Shown: positions 12,601-23,477 of the stretch, in pieces | Layout of the letters: each line of letters opens with the position of its first letter | Numbering within the stretch: position 1 is the stretch's first letter | Assembly: GCA_008828725.1 (NCBI GenBank) | Contig: MEHQ01000946.1 | Coordinates: forward strand, 117,529 to 181,528 | Source of the DNA: Saccharina japonica | Taxonomy: Eukaryota; Sar; Phaeophyceae; Laminariales; Laminariaceae | DNA: 64,000 nt | Direction of reading: 5' to 3' | The notes under the pieces: model-generated | Database searches by the model: none | Seen by the model: the letters and a program-made list of their open reading frames with translations, nothing else | Told to the model about the DNA's origin: nothing | Translations under genes and position numbers: made by a program

Positions 12601-13695
12601 ATGCACAACGAGCTAAGCAGCATCAACGTCGAGCGTTACACTATTATTATTGTAAGTCGTAGCCCCTTTGAGGAGTCCTTTCAAAGCATATCATACCAGG
12701 TGAATCTGGTGGTACTTTTTATACCTGGTATGAAACAAGCATACCAGGGTACATACACATCAACAGCTGACCTGAAGTTCACAAACGGAAGGTAAGGCTT
12801 CACACCTCGGACAGATCATATAGATAATATAGATCATATAGATCATATAGATCATATAGATCATTCCCACTTGGTGGTCTAGATCCTTCAGGGCAGGTAG
12901 ATCCCTGATCTGTACCAGTATCATCTATCATCTAGCTCACGTTGCCGGGTGAGAGCCATACCGGTATACACACATCCCTGGGAAACTGCATTGATCTAAC
13001 TGTACAGGCATGCTTCCTGAATTGCGTACCAGGTATGTACTACGTATACGAACAGATCCTGCACAACATATCATCACGGCGATGATCTATTAATAGATTA
13101 TCTACTATTAATACTGTAAGTAGATCCCGATCTGTCAGGCAGGTTTTTCAGCCTATATACCAGGTACGTCGTACGAGTACTCGATACATAACGCCTGTCA
13201 AAAAAACACAACCAGACAGCAGCAGCACCAGATATCGCCGGCGAGCGGCGGAAAAACCTTCTTTTCGTTATTTCTTTCCATCTGTCATCATACATTTGAA
13301 ATCGAAAGGTCGCCATGGTGTATGTATCGTACGAGTTAATCGCACTGAAAACGCGGTTGGTTTCACTACCGCTCATCAGAGTTCCTTGCCCCTACGTAGC
13401 GATACACCTCACCGGTCCATCCTATGTGTCTATCGTCCCTATTCCAGGTTGATTCCCCGTGCCGTAAAAACACGACACGGTACGTTTTGCTGCCATCCTG
13501 ATCGCTGCTGGTGCTGGTGCTGCTGCTCTCGTCGTCACTTTGCTTCGTCATTGCTGTGGCTTGTGTACGCAGACTTCGAGCAGCATACGATCGCGTCGCC
13601 TGCAGCAATGGCTGCAGCAAACTCGCGGGAACGAATGCGCAAGCCATCGGCACCCCTGCGATACAGATTGCTGCGCATGACACGGAGTAGCGCAT
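9683..13695 (-). CDS. Plastid-targeted phosphoglycerate mutase (BPG-dependent)
   Basis: Interconverts 3- and 2-phosphoglycerate in glycolysis/gluconeogenesis. Five minus-strand exons (13695-13413, 12538-12433, 11699-11469, 11033-10892, 9910-9683) join with matching phases into 329 aa. The mature enzyme begins near residue 73. RVVFLRHGESTWN carries the phosphorylated His79, and IGWTDVPLTERGESEA spans exons 1-2. E157 in WRLNERHYG is the expected acid/base residue. H256 in VAGHANML aligns with the second active-site His of VAAHGNSLR. The end is TPMVYELGEDMRPL. Exon 1 adds about 70 residues: a hydrophobic leader (SVSCAAICIAGVPMACAFVP) and a Ser/Thr-rich stretch. The ACAFVP motif at the predicted cleavage point resembles the ASAFAP signal of stramenopile plastid proteins, so plastid stroma is the likely site. 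The donor at 13412 was chosen because it alone keeps phase and yields GWTDVPLTERG. Confidence 0.93.
10500..10740. mobile_element. Palindromic MITE with poly-C/G arms (copy 1)
   Basis: Left end reads caccggtggccgggacc, then a C run and ttgcactatgcgggcgtaa. The right end is its imperfect reverse complement (acgcccacatcgtgcaa, a G run, gtcccagccacctgtg), giving inverted arms of about 45 bp around an interior of about 150 bp without an open frame. Two further copies share both ends and interior words such as gatgcatata and gtcgacaa (20357-20587 and 46130-46350), and a fragment lies at 46858-46888. The structure is that of a non-autonomous DNA transposon. The target-site duplication is unclear. 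Confidence 0.65.
12815..13135. repeat. GATC-rich dispersed element, copy in PGAM intron 1
   Basis: Begins with tandem agatcatat units and continues with gatccctgatctgta, gttgccgggtgagag and cagatcctgcacaacat, the same order of landmarks seen in the copies at 5444, 25785, 35560 and 62310. It ends near two tattaata palindromes. No open reading frame. Boundaries are approximate. Confidence 0.55.
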
Positions 13696-14497
13696 CTTAC
13701 GTACGTTGTTGTGAGCGGTGTTCGGTCGGTCCGTACGTCGGAGTTCGATGAGGATTCGGAGGCGTGTTCTGCGGTGTAACGACCTTCCGGGGCAAAAATA
13801 AAATACCACACCCGAGGAGCCGAAGAGGTTGGCTGCGGTCCCAGCGGCGGCACAGCGTGATCGAGTTTTGGCTACCGGCGAGAACGTGAGTGGTGCCAGG
13901 AACGCATGTAGCGCGTAGGTGGTATGGTGATCGTCGTATACTGTGTGTTTGCGTGTACCTCCCTGAATCAGAGGAACGAATGACAAGATATAGACGACCT
14001 CAGGGGAACCCGTCGTCGCGTGTCGTATCATACCCGTAAGTCACAGAGCGCGAACGGTCAAGCAAACAGTACGAGTGGTGTCAGTTTGGCTGCGACTCTA
14101 GGGAAGCTCCTTCAAGAGGGGACATTTCTCGTGCACTTATCGTCGTAGGTTTGCTCCGGCCAAACCTGTGCACTTGAGGACTACTTGTGACATCCAGCGT
14201 TCTGTACAAGTTTGACGAGCCCATGTACCCGTTGCTTCGTATATACGTAAAGAGTAAGGCGATTGACGACGAGATGGCGATACTCTTCGTATAGACGTTA
14301 GTACAGTAGTAGACACGTTTTCGCTGAAACCAATAATCCTCTGCAGGGTTTCACCGCACCCCGCGACTAAACACAACGTATGCACCACCTGTCACAACAC
14401 CCCAGACGCCCCACCCCCGCATCTGCCTCCGCCGCATACCCGCGTCTGTTACAGCATCGACTCGCCAAACTAAACCCCCTACTTCGAGATCCGGGAG
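13696..14497. promoter_or_regulatory. Divergent upstream region, PGAM / PKA-like kinase
   Basis: 802 bp between the PGAM start codon (minus, 13695) and the kinase start codon (plus, 14498). It must hold both 5' UTRs and promoters. I see no TATA box at a convincing place. A C-rich stretch (gccccacccccgc) lies about 90 bp upstream of the kinase start. Regulatory function is inferred from gene layout only. Confidence 0.4.
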
Positions 14498-17400
14498 ATG
14501 GCAGAGACAGCTCCAGCATCTAACCAAGAAGAAGCACCAAACGAACATTTACTAGCGGGAGCAGGGAGAGCAGCAGCAGCTTCTACAGAAGAGGGAGGGG
14601 GTGAGGCCGCGACCGTCGTCTCGCCAGGTGACACCGCTTCCGCGGGTCCACCAGGGGCGTCCGAATCAGCCGAAGGGTTAGGAGGAGGGGGGGGCGTCGC
14701 GGAGGCGCAAGCGACTTCCGCGGGCGGGGGGAGGAGCTCGGCGAGTGAGCCTGAAAAGCGCAATAGCGGGAAGGACATGGGGGCACCGGCGTCGAACGCC
14801 CCTGTGAAGGAGCCCCTGGGACCAGGGCCCTTCGGGCTCGATGATTTTGACACCGGGGTGACGCTGGGGACGGGGAGCTTTGGACGGGTCCGCATTGCGA
14901 CGCACAAGGGTACCCAGACGCCGTGGGCGATTAAAATGCTGAAGAAGGCTGAGATCATCCGCATGCAACAGGTATGATAGGGAATGATGCGCGCTACGGA
15001 CCTGTACTCGTATGAAAAACAAAGATGTTGGTACAGCAGCAGTAGACTGCAGAGGTCGTCAGAGTCTGAGTTCGAGTTCGGGTCATTGGGACTCGGTCAT
15101 TGACTTGCGATTCCGAGTCATCCTGAAGTCTGGAACGACTGAGTCCTCGCGAGTCCCTACGAACCGAAGGCTGGAATGGCTAAGCCCTCGCGAGTCCCCA
15201 GGGCACCGAAAGCTGAAATGACTGAGTCCTCGCGAGTCCCGAGCCAACGAGTCACACAAAAACGGGTCAGACAAAAATGAAAGGCGTTTGCTTATGGGTT
15301 TCGTTGTCACCCTGACAAAAAGAATGCACAACAAGGTCGTCACAGTACCAGTACCAGTCATGGGGACTCAGTCGTTGACTCGCGAGTTTAATTCATTTTG
15401 AAGTACTGAGTCCCCAGGGTACCAGAAGCTGAAATGACTGAGTCCTCGCGAGTCCCTAGGGTTCTAAAAGCTGAAATGACTGAGTCCTCGCGAGTCCTTA
15501 GGGTACCGAAAGCTGAAATTAATGGTACTCGGAGGTACTGGTACTCTGACGACGTCTGGTAGACTATCTACTGTAGTGTTGGCCTGTCAATGCTTCTTTA
15601 GACTCAATATACCAGTTTTAGTGTGGGGAGTTCCGTGGCGTATCTTTACACTATTAATAGCCCAAGAATGTAGTCAGCGCAAAAAAATAAAATCGCTTCT
15701 TTCTACCGCGGCATCAATGAATTGTCGTTGTGTAGAAGATAATGAGACCACTTCTGCTTCGTACGAAAGTTCGACTACGGTTCCGCCACGGGGGTAAGAC
15801 AAACAAGCTTCCGTGCCTGGTCAAAATTACCCCAACCGACCTGCACCCTCCGTGGCACGATCGGGAGTCGGGGGTGCTCAATTAACGAATCGTACGAAGC
15901 ATTTTAGTCATATCTGCTCGGGTGTCCGCGGGCTGTTCGGCGCCCTTCCGAAGACCCTTCGCCACACGGGGCATCCTTTTTCGCTCGCGCAGTTCCCGCT
16001 CGAACCCTGCCTCTGTTGTGGATAACGTCGCACGCCCTTTAGGTGCTACTTGCCCAACTGACGGCCACACCCCCCAAAGCAATTACATCCCCCGTTATCG
16101 AGCGGCATACACTTATATATACGACCTCCGTAATATTAAGCTGACGACCGCACACTCCAGAGTATTTTCCGTATTACCATCCCTGTTACCGAACGGCGTT
16201 CATGGTCCCCATTATGACCTCCCCCACAGGGGTCATGAACGCTAACCGGCGTCGGGGGCGATAATGATCCTGGGGGAACGGATGCTACGGTACGGTAGAG
16301 GTGCACTATCATGTTTTTGCCTTCTGAGGGTGGTCACGTATTACTTGAAGAGCTAGTGTTATGGTACTGCTGGTATGATGTGGAAACGTTTGGTAAATAC
16401 CTGGTATCAGGTATTTGGATCGTATTGGTATTACTTGGAAGGCGTATCTCAGATGGGAACCAGGGCGGTTCCCAGATGCCCTTCCCCTTTTGTCTCAGAC
16501 GTTCGTCACGGAAAGGAATAAAGCTGCTTTTCTTCTATTTCTAAGCAAACAACACACGTGAGTACCAACGAGTACCCGTTCCATAGGCTAGCTTTATCAC
16601 ACTAGATACCTCACCCAGAAATTGTTTTTTGGAGGAAAATAAAGGGCTACGTACCCGATGAAAAACAACCCCATCCATGGCCAAAAAGTATACAAGGGAA
16701 AAAAACACTCGCGACACGAGAACTGAAATTCATACATACGAGTTTGTCTTAAGGAGCCCGACCATTCAGAAACCGTTTCAGCCAAATAACTGTATACCTC
16801 TCTCGTAACATGCGTCGGGGGTGCGGCACGCCCAGTTGGGCAAGTAGCCTCCAAAAGCGTGTGATGCCGCCGTCCGCTGCTGTGCTGCCTGCGAACGCTA
16901 CACCTATATACCAGTTTTGTTTTACGATATTTGCGTGATGTATAGTGTTAGATAAGCACCATAACCACTGAGCTATTTTAGCTGACTTTTAGCTCAGTGG
17001 TTATGGCTGCATATCTAAAGAAAATCACAATCAACCTTCGAGAGTGAACTCATAGCCATGCTGCCGGCCAGGCCCCGCACAAGGTATTCGAAATGGAGAC
17101 TCCATATAAATGGTCATGAGCACTTGTCACACATTCCTAACTGAACAGCTCCAAATTTTTCTTGGAAAAATGCAAGCGACGAAATCGAACACACTTTTAG
17201 GTCCGGGAATGAGGCCACAATTGAAAGCGTCGAGTCGCATGTGAGGCAGAGAAGCCGTCGGGCATCGCGAAAAAATGGCGCTACTGCTGTGGTTATAGGC
17301 CATGAATTGCCAAAGCCCTCTCTACCTCGGTATGACTAGTTGTAGAATATGTATAAAAACTGTCGCACCGTCTCAATAATTTCCAATTTTGAACTTTTTA

Positions 17401-18704
17401 TTTTTCATAAATAATTGACGAAATACGTATTATAGGAAATCTGGACTTGGGGAAAAAGTGCTATCTCTAACACGACAACTTGTCTTCTGTGTTCAACCCT
17501 TTATAGCCGCACCTCCGTTTTGGGGGCGAACTACTACGTCCAGTGCGTCGAAGTTGACTATTGTGGGGGGATATGGTAATCAAAACCAAATATGGTTAAT
17601 AAACATGCAGGGATCTGTATTTTGGGTCCATGCGATTACTATGTATTACTATGTTTTTTTTTTTTTTTTCCCCCCCCCCCCCCGAAAATAGAGCCGTTGT
17701 TGCTGTAAGAAACGGGCCCCCCGAAAACAGAGTCGTTTTTCCAGTAAGAAACGGGTTAAGCAAAAGTAATCTCACCTGTTACGTACATCCTGTATGCTGA
17801 GCAAAAATACTCCCCTGTTGTGTTTCCCCCCCGGTTTCTCCCTACTCTCCCCCTATCTTGGCCGTGATTTATCCGGTTTTAAAAACAAAACAAAAACCAG
17901 GTCGAGCACATGGTCAACGAGAAGACCATTCTGATGAAGATGAACCACCCGTTCATCGTGAAGCTCGCGGGCACCTTCCACGACGAGCGCAGCCTGTACA
18001 TGATCCTCGAGTACGTCGTGGGCGGTGAGTTTTTCAGCCACCTGCGAAGAGCGAACCGGTTCGAGAACCACGTCGGCCGCTTCTTCGGGGCCCACGTGGC
18101 CCTCATGTTCGAGTACATGCACAGCATGGACGTCATCTACCGCGACCTCAAGCCCGAGAACTTGCTGCTGGACCGGCAAGGGTACCTGAAGATCACCGAC
18201 TTCGGCTTCGCCAAGATCGTGGCGTTCAAGACGTACACCCTCTGCGGCACGCCGGAGTACATCGCCCCCGAGGTCCTCCTCAACCAGGGTCACGGGAAAG
18301 GGGTGGACTGGTGGACCATGGGGATCCTGGTCTACGAGATGCTCGTCGGGCAGCCGCCTTTCGTCGACAACGACCCGCTCAAGGTCTACCAGCTCATCCT
18401 GGCGGGAAAGCTGGCCTTCCCCCGCTTCATAGACAAGAACGCGAAGAGCCTCATCAAGAAGATGCTCGTCGCGGACCTGACCAAGCGCTACGGGTGCGTC
18501 AAGGGGGGGGCGCAAGACGTCAAGGGCCACAAGTGGTTCGCGGGGTTCGACTTCGAGGAGCTCCTCGCCAGGGCTATCCCGCCCCCAATTGTGCCTCAGG
18601 TGGAGGGAGCGATGGACACGTCGCAGTTCGACCCGTACCCTGACTCGGTAGACTTGCCCGACATCCCCACCTTCACCGGCAAGGACCCGTTTGCCATCTT
18701 TTGA
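14498..18704 (+). CDS. AGC-family Ser/Thr kinase, PKA catalytic-subunit-like
   Basis: Cyclic-nucleotide-type AGC protein kinase that phosphorylates Ser/Thr in basic contexts. Two exons, 14498-14971 and 17901-18704, join in phase 0 to give 425 aa. Residues 1-110 are a low-complexity Ala/Gly/Glu leader. The kinase domain follows with the Gly loop GTGSFGRV (about 124), catalytic Lys in WAIKMLKK (about 145), the PKA-like MNEKTILMKMNHPFIVKL region, EYVVGGEFFSHLRR, the catalytic loop YRDLKPENLLL (about 238), DFGFAK (about 258), the activation segment TYTLCGTPEYIAPE with the phosphorylatable Thr, and GVDWWTMGILVYEML. The C-tail ends exactly in DPFAIF, fitting the FxxF hydrophobic motif of PKA. All catalytic residues are present. 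The N-terminal extension is longer than in animal PKA. PKG is the alternative, but no cyclic-nucleotide-binding domain is encoded. The single intron is 2.9 kb and repeat-rich. Confidence 0.94.
15065..15525. repeat. Imperfect repeats in kinase intron
   Basis: Many copies of gactgagtcctcgcgagtcc and variants, spaced about 44-47 bp apart, alternate with gaaagctgaaatgactgag and cattgggactcggtcattga. The words actgagtc and actcggtc and the near-palindrome cgcgag recur in both orientations. No frame is maintained across the units, so this is a degenerate minisatellite rather than a coding repeat. Confidence 0.8.
16275..16800 (-). repeat. Dispersed element D, copy 1 (kinase intron)
   Basis: Read on the minus strand from about 16800, it gives gaaacggtttctga, gggctccttaa, gtatactttttggccatgg, ttttcatcgggta and cctccaaaaaacaat. 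Read on the plus strand, the 16275-16345 end (ggtagaggtgcac, gccttctgagggtgg) matches the reverse complement of the 3' end of copy 2. The same order occurs at 20640-20890 and 28890-29345. No open frame and no clear terminal inverted repeat. The ctccttaa site is intact here, whereas copy 3 has insertions at it. Confidence 0.6.
16960..17010. repeat. Perfect inverted repeat resembling head-to-head tRNA A boxes
   Basis: The two arms are ccataaccactgagcta and tagctcagtggttatgg, separated by about 13 bp. TAGCTCAGTGG fits the A-box/D-arm consensus of tRNA genes and here it points outwards on both strands. No convincing B box (GGTTCGANTCC) or cloverleaf follows on either side. The structure could be a tRNA-derived SINE remnant or a chance hairpin. 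Confidence 0.5.
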
Positions 18705-20356
18705 GGGCGGCTTACTACTACGGTGTACTACTGTTTGATTTTTCTCGCCTTGTTCTTCGATCATGCTTCGGTGGGGAGTTGAGGGGGAGGGGAGGGGGTG
18801 GGGGGGGGCATGGTGGAACATGGAGGGCCATTTTGTGGTACATATATAGACACGAGAAAGCCGTGTGGTGGGGCTGGTTGCTCATGATCGTAGTTTACTT
18901 CGGCTTCTGCGAAGTGCACACAACACGTGGTTTTTTGCGGTGTCGTCGACAGCAGTAATTTGCCAAGAAAAACCCACTGCAAGGCGATGCAGGGAGGAAG
19001 CAGTGGGTTGCGGGAGGCGATGTGGGTAGACCACAACGTCGAGCACTTACTAATGGAGCGTTGTCACATACTTTCTGCTGCGGTGGGGGCGCTTGAGTTC
19101 CAGGCGCAATTTGAACGGTTTGGTCTGCCGCCCGGTGGCTTACTAGACTAGTGGTCCAAAATCGCTTAGCCGTGGCAGCCAGCAATGTCACCGCCAGAAG
19201 AACCATTGCCGTGCGCCCCTATAATTCAAGATATGTATATTTTCTTGCACAATATACTGTCGGGCCCCACGATCGCGATATGCACAATTTGCGCGGCGTG
19301 CACCAGACATTGCAAGAGCCCCGGGGGGGGGCGCTTGGGATCAAGACGCAGATAGTTTCACAGGCAGAACAAGAGTTTTTTTTTTGCCGATTGCCTTCAC
19401 CCACTAGGCAGGACAGCCCTACGTATAGTTTTTGTGTGATTAAATTTCACACGGTCGTGCAGGACTAACGACAGACAAACAATCTCTCGGAAGGGGGGAA
19501 GCTCAACAAGCACTCACAATCGTTGGCTGTCGTGTATAGCTCGTTCTGTTCCGCCCCCACCCACGTCGCGTTGGCAGGAACACAGTTAAAAAAAGCACAT
19601 CGTACAATAGCCCACGAGAAAAAACAACGGCGATATTTGTGTGCAGATTCGGAATGTTAGTGACAAATAACTACCAGGTACGTCACAGACAGAGAGAGTT
19701 TTTGTTCCCGCAGTTTTCTGATTGGTCAACTTTTGAGGTTGGAATTTTTTATTGGTGGGAAATCCTTGGTCGGGCAGGAAATGTCTTTCTCTCTGTAAGT
19801 ACAAAGTAGTCAGGGCCTCTTTATGCCCCGCAGCAAGGTGGCTTGAAAACGTGCTTTCACGCCATTAAATACATAGGTATATCCTGGAAGGTGTCCTTTG
19901 TTTTTGTCACACAATTTGTCACCCACACCACAAAAAAAACGCATAATTCACCGCGCCACCGGTCGCTTGCTGTAGCCCCCCGAGGGTAATAGCGGTACGT
20001 AGCGGAAATGTGACCAAACGTGAGACCCTTAAGTCTTGCTAGTTGGTGATATTCGCTGCGGTAGACACTGGCGTCACCGAGGAAGCACATCGCATATTCG
20101 CCTCCTCCTTGCGTTTTCCTCCCCTCCTATTCTCCAGGACGATCGGTATGCCCCCATTCTTGCTAACTATGGTGCGAGCGATCAAAGGCTAGTTGGCTCG
20201 TAAGCACGAGAAAAGCGAATATAAGAGTACACCACCGTTCGTTTTTTTGCCGCCCATGTTTCTACGGAGGCGAAAAAATACGGAGAAGCGGGGATGTGAG
20301 GGGTTTTGTCGTGCTGGTGGGCGTGTGTGTTTGCGTATTTCGCTATCACCGCGCAC

Positions 20357-20587
20357 TGCAGGTGGCCGGGACGCCCCCCCCCCCCCCCCCCCCCCCCCGC
20401 ACAAGTTGGGCCTACAAACAACATTCTTGTGCTGTAGCACACCACTACGTAGCCGTACCGAATTGAGAGATTGTGACACCTTGTGGTTGGGTTTGCTAAT
20501 GTATATGCGTTGTTCGATGTCTACACAATGTTTTTTTCACACTTCATATCGCGCAAGGGGGAGGGGGGGGTCCCAACCACCTGTGAC
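20357..20587. mobile_element. Palindromic MITE with poly-C/G arms (copy 2)
   Basis: Starts with caggtggccgggacg, a C run of more than 20, then gcacaagttgggcctacaaa. It ends with atcgcgcaag, a G run, and tcccaaccacctgtga. The inner part retains gtatatgcgttgttc and other words present in the copies at 10500 and 46130. The long C run is a site where read length and assembly are uncertain. Confidence 0.6.
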
Positions 20588-20639
20588 GTAGAAGTGGAAG
20601 TGATGAACGACGCGTGCTACGATAGAAAGGTATACCGTT

Positions 20640-20890
20640 TTTTTGCTGAAATGGTTTCTGCACATTTGGGCTCCTTAACCCAAGATCGTTGTACTTTTAC
20701 TATGATGTTGCCATATTGTTCATTGTATACTTAGTCCATGGTTTGTTGTTCATCGGGTGGCATTTTTATTTGTCCTCCAAAAACAGTTTTATACTTACTA
20801 TTAGTATAGAGATCATCAAGTGGCCGCCCTCAGAAGGCAGAAACATGCCTGTATGCAGGTGCACCTCTACCGCAGCATGCGTCGAATATG
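20640..20890 (+). repeat. Dispersed element D, copy 2 with an empty TTAA site
   Basis: Contains gggctccttaacccaa (about 20668-20683), cattgtatacttagtccatgg, catcgggtggcattttta, tcctccaaaaacag and gcaccctct-like 3' words ending in gcagcatgcgtc. It aligns with copy 3 (28890-29345) except that copy 3 carries two palindromic elements at the TTAA. This copy therefore represents the pre-insertion state. Confidence 0.65.
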
Positions 20891-22490
20891 TTTTTTAAGC
20901 AGCAGCTGCAGTAGATAAGAGTACTGGCCTGGTAAGATCAGGAGGGCTCTGCTTCGCAGCACGTACAGTCGTTTGTTCGCTTGCGGCTCGCTTCCTTCTC
21001 CTGTTCCACATTTTCTTCCTTTGGCAGATTTTCTGAATTTTCTGATTTGACTGAGGTTCAGTGGGCCGACCTCTTCACAGGCGCTTTCTTTATCCTTGTG
21101 AGGCGCTTTTCTCTCTTTCTTTGTCGCCTTGGGGCACGTCGGATCTGTCCTTGCATCATTGCAACACTGCTTTACCATGTCGGGGTGAACGGGCAGTGTG
21201 CCGCCGTACAGCACCGAACTTTGTTTCGATATCCCTCCGGCTTCCGGACCTGACGCCACCGACCTACTATATATTGCTTCAACAACCCCGACACCGCTGG
21301 AACCCTCTCCGTACAATCCTGTACGTTTGCCTTCACTGCCTTATCCCAGTCGTGTACTCGTACTGTGCCATTATTCTATGTTTTTTTTTGTGGGATCCTT
21401 CCCCCCTTCCATCACTGATACTATTGTCACTGTGTTGCCGGCACTATGTATACCATTAAGGCGACGACGAACGAATAGCAATCGGCGACTACGTACGGTC
21501 GCGACGGTCCCACGCATGATGACATCTGCCGTCCTGGTGTCATTCCTGTTTGGACTCATCCGGTGCCCCAATATTTCGTCGCATGTTTCGCTACCACCGA
21601 AAACCATTTATTCCGTCACCGCAATGATGATGTAGTGCCGCAGCCGCTGGCGCCCTCCCCGGCTTGACTGCCCCACCGTATGTTGTCCAATCGCCGCTTG
21701 CTGTACCAGGTCTGGCACTGAAGTTGACCAATGCGCTCCTCAGTATTATGATGTTCGACATCCGACATGGTGCAGCAGCGTGTGTCAATAGCAAGCAAAA
21801 ATAAGACGAAGAAACAAAAATTAAGACTTTTCCCCCATCAACCACCATTGGGTGTGTCGTGTTCTTCTCGGATGGGCAACCAACCGCACTGCCCGTGACC
21901 GTTGGAAAACCACGAATGTGTCACCGACTGCGATATTGGTTGTAGGGGTATTAGCCGCAAGAGAGGTTTTGGTCGTGGGGCACCCGTGACCGCGCCCCTG
22001 GCCCCCCAAAAATCGGATCGAACAAAAATTGTCGTCCCTTGCGAAGCCGCGCTAACCCGCCCTTACCAGCCTTCTCGATACAGCGACAGATTGCTTCCTT
22101 CCGGGACCCTAATAGCTGTGCCTTCGTTGGGTGTTATATATATTCGTAGGAGGTATAAATCGAAGTATACGTATGGATAGGCCTCTGGTATGCAACGCAG
22201 CGGACTACCTTCTGCCACTAGTCTAATTCTTCGCCTTGAGCTCCCTCTCCTACTGCCCCCCGCCAATCTTCCGCATCGCTAACGGCAGCTCTTCGGAGCT
22301 CCCGCCTTATTAGCAAAAAAATGGACGATCGGGCAAAACGATGGCGGACTCGGTATCCTTGTGATGGCCAAATAACTGTTGATATCTGCATGCGCCCCTG
22401 CTTGACGGCGCCCATTTATTATGTGCGTGTACACGGCTTTTTTTTATAGCTGAACAAAAGGCCATATTATTTATGCCGCATTGGACAAAA

Positions 22491-22668
22491 TACAGTACAG
22501 GACACCTAATAAGAAACAGGAAATCTGGTCCAGGCTGGATTTCTTATTTGAGACAGGGTGCTTTGTACACTAATTTAAAGATAACGACTCCCGAATTTCT
22601 TATTAGGGCTCTAAATATCAGCCTGGCTTTCTTATTAGCCTGTTTCTTATTAGGTGTCCCGTACTGTA
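22491..22668. mobile_element. TA-flanked MITE (family A), intact copy
   Basis: Terminal inverted repeats of about 28 bp begin CAGTACAGGACACCTAATA and end in the reverse complement TATTAGGTGTCCCGTACTG. Both sides are flanked by TA, the target duplication typical of Tc1/mariner-type elements. The interior (about 120 bp) has no gene and includes further ttcttatt words. The copy in the duplicated block (23331-23477) lost its right end. A third, diverged copy lies at 34447-34643. Confidence 0.8.
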
Positions 22669-23330
22669 TTCTTATTCGCACTCCACCTGCTTTCTTGACA
22701 ACCCTACTGACGTACGGTAGCCCAATCGAGATCGCTACGAATTCACCCTGAATTGTGCGCTGTATTAGTTGCGAGAACAAGGGCTGCCGCGTTCGTTCGT
22801 GGTTCGTTCGATAGCACAAGCAAAAGACTGGTGGTCGAACATATAGCGCAAGCAAGCTGCTGTGTGCTAAATACATACAACACAGAATACAACCCAAAAG
22901 GGGGCGCCTATGGTCTAATGGTACCGTCATACTCCTACTACAGTAATCCTTCAACAGTAGTGTTGTGGTGCTGTTTGGTTTCTACGAAGCACCTTTACTA
23001 CAGTACGAGTACTCCTTCTCTGCCTTATCTTCCTTCTCCCGAGCGTCTGACCGCTCGCATGTGTCTGTTTCTCGTGTAGTGCACCGACACTTCGGCTTGT
23101 CTTCTTCACCCCCCCCCCCCCCCGGCAGCTCTTCGGAGCTCCCGCCTTATTAGCAAAAAAATGGACGATCGGGCAAAACGATGGCGGACTCGGTATCCTT
23201 GTGATGGCCAAATAACTGTTGATATCTGCATGCGCCCCTGCTTGACGGCGCCCATTTATTATGTGCGTGTACACGGCTTTTTTTTATAGCTGAACTAAAG
23301 GCCATATTATTTATGCCGCATTGGACAAAA

Positions 23331-23477
23331 TACAGTACAGGACACCTAATAAGAAACAGGAAATCTGGTCCAGGCTGGATTTCTTATTTGAGACAGGGTG
23401 CTTTGTACACTAATTTAAAGATAACGACTCCCGAATTTCTTATTAGGGCTCTAAATATCAGCCTGGCTTTCTTATTC
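23331..23477. mobile_element. MITE family A, 3'-truncated copy
   Basis: Identical to the left part of the element at 22491-22668, including the CAGTACAGGACACC end. It then jumps from ctttcttatt straight into the flank cgcactccacc, so the right inverted repeat is gone. The breakpoint lies between cttatt direct repeats, which fits replication slippage after the 840-bp duplication. Confidence 0.8.

Larger units (their letters stand above)
9911..13412 (-). other. PGAM introns: content
   Basis: Intron 4 (9911-10891) contains a palindromic MITE (10500-10740). Intron 3 (11034-11468) and intron 2 (11700-12432) show no further exon or repeat that I recognise. Intron 1 (12539-13412) contains a GATC-rich dispersed element at about 12815-13135, with a small agatcatat tandem run at 12815-12866 and two nearby attaat palindromes at about 13088 and 13107. 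Confidence 0.6.

Noticed and set aside
20867..21316. 149-codon minus-strand frame
   Set aside because: No recognisable domain, composition like the surrounding intergenic DNA, and its start overlaps dispersed element D.
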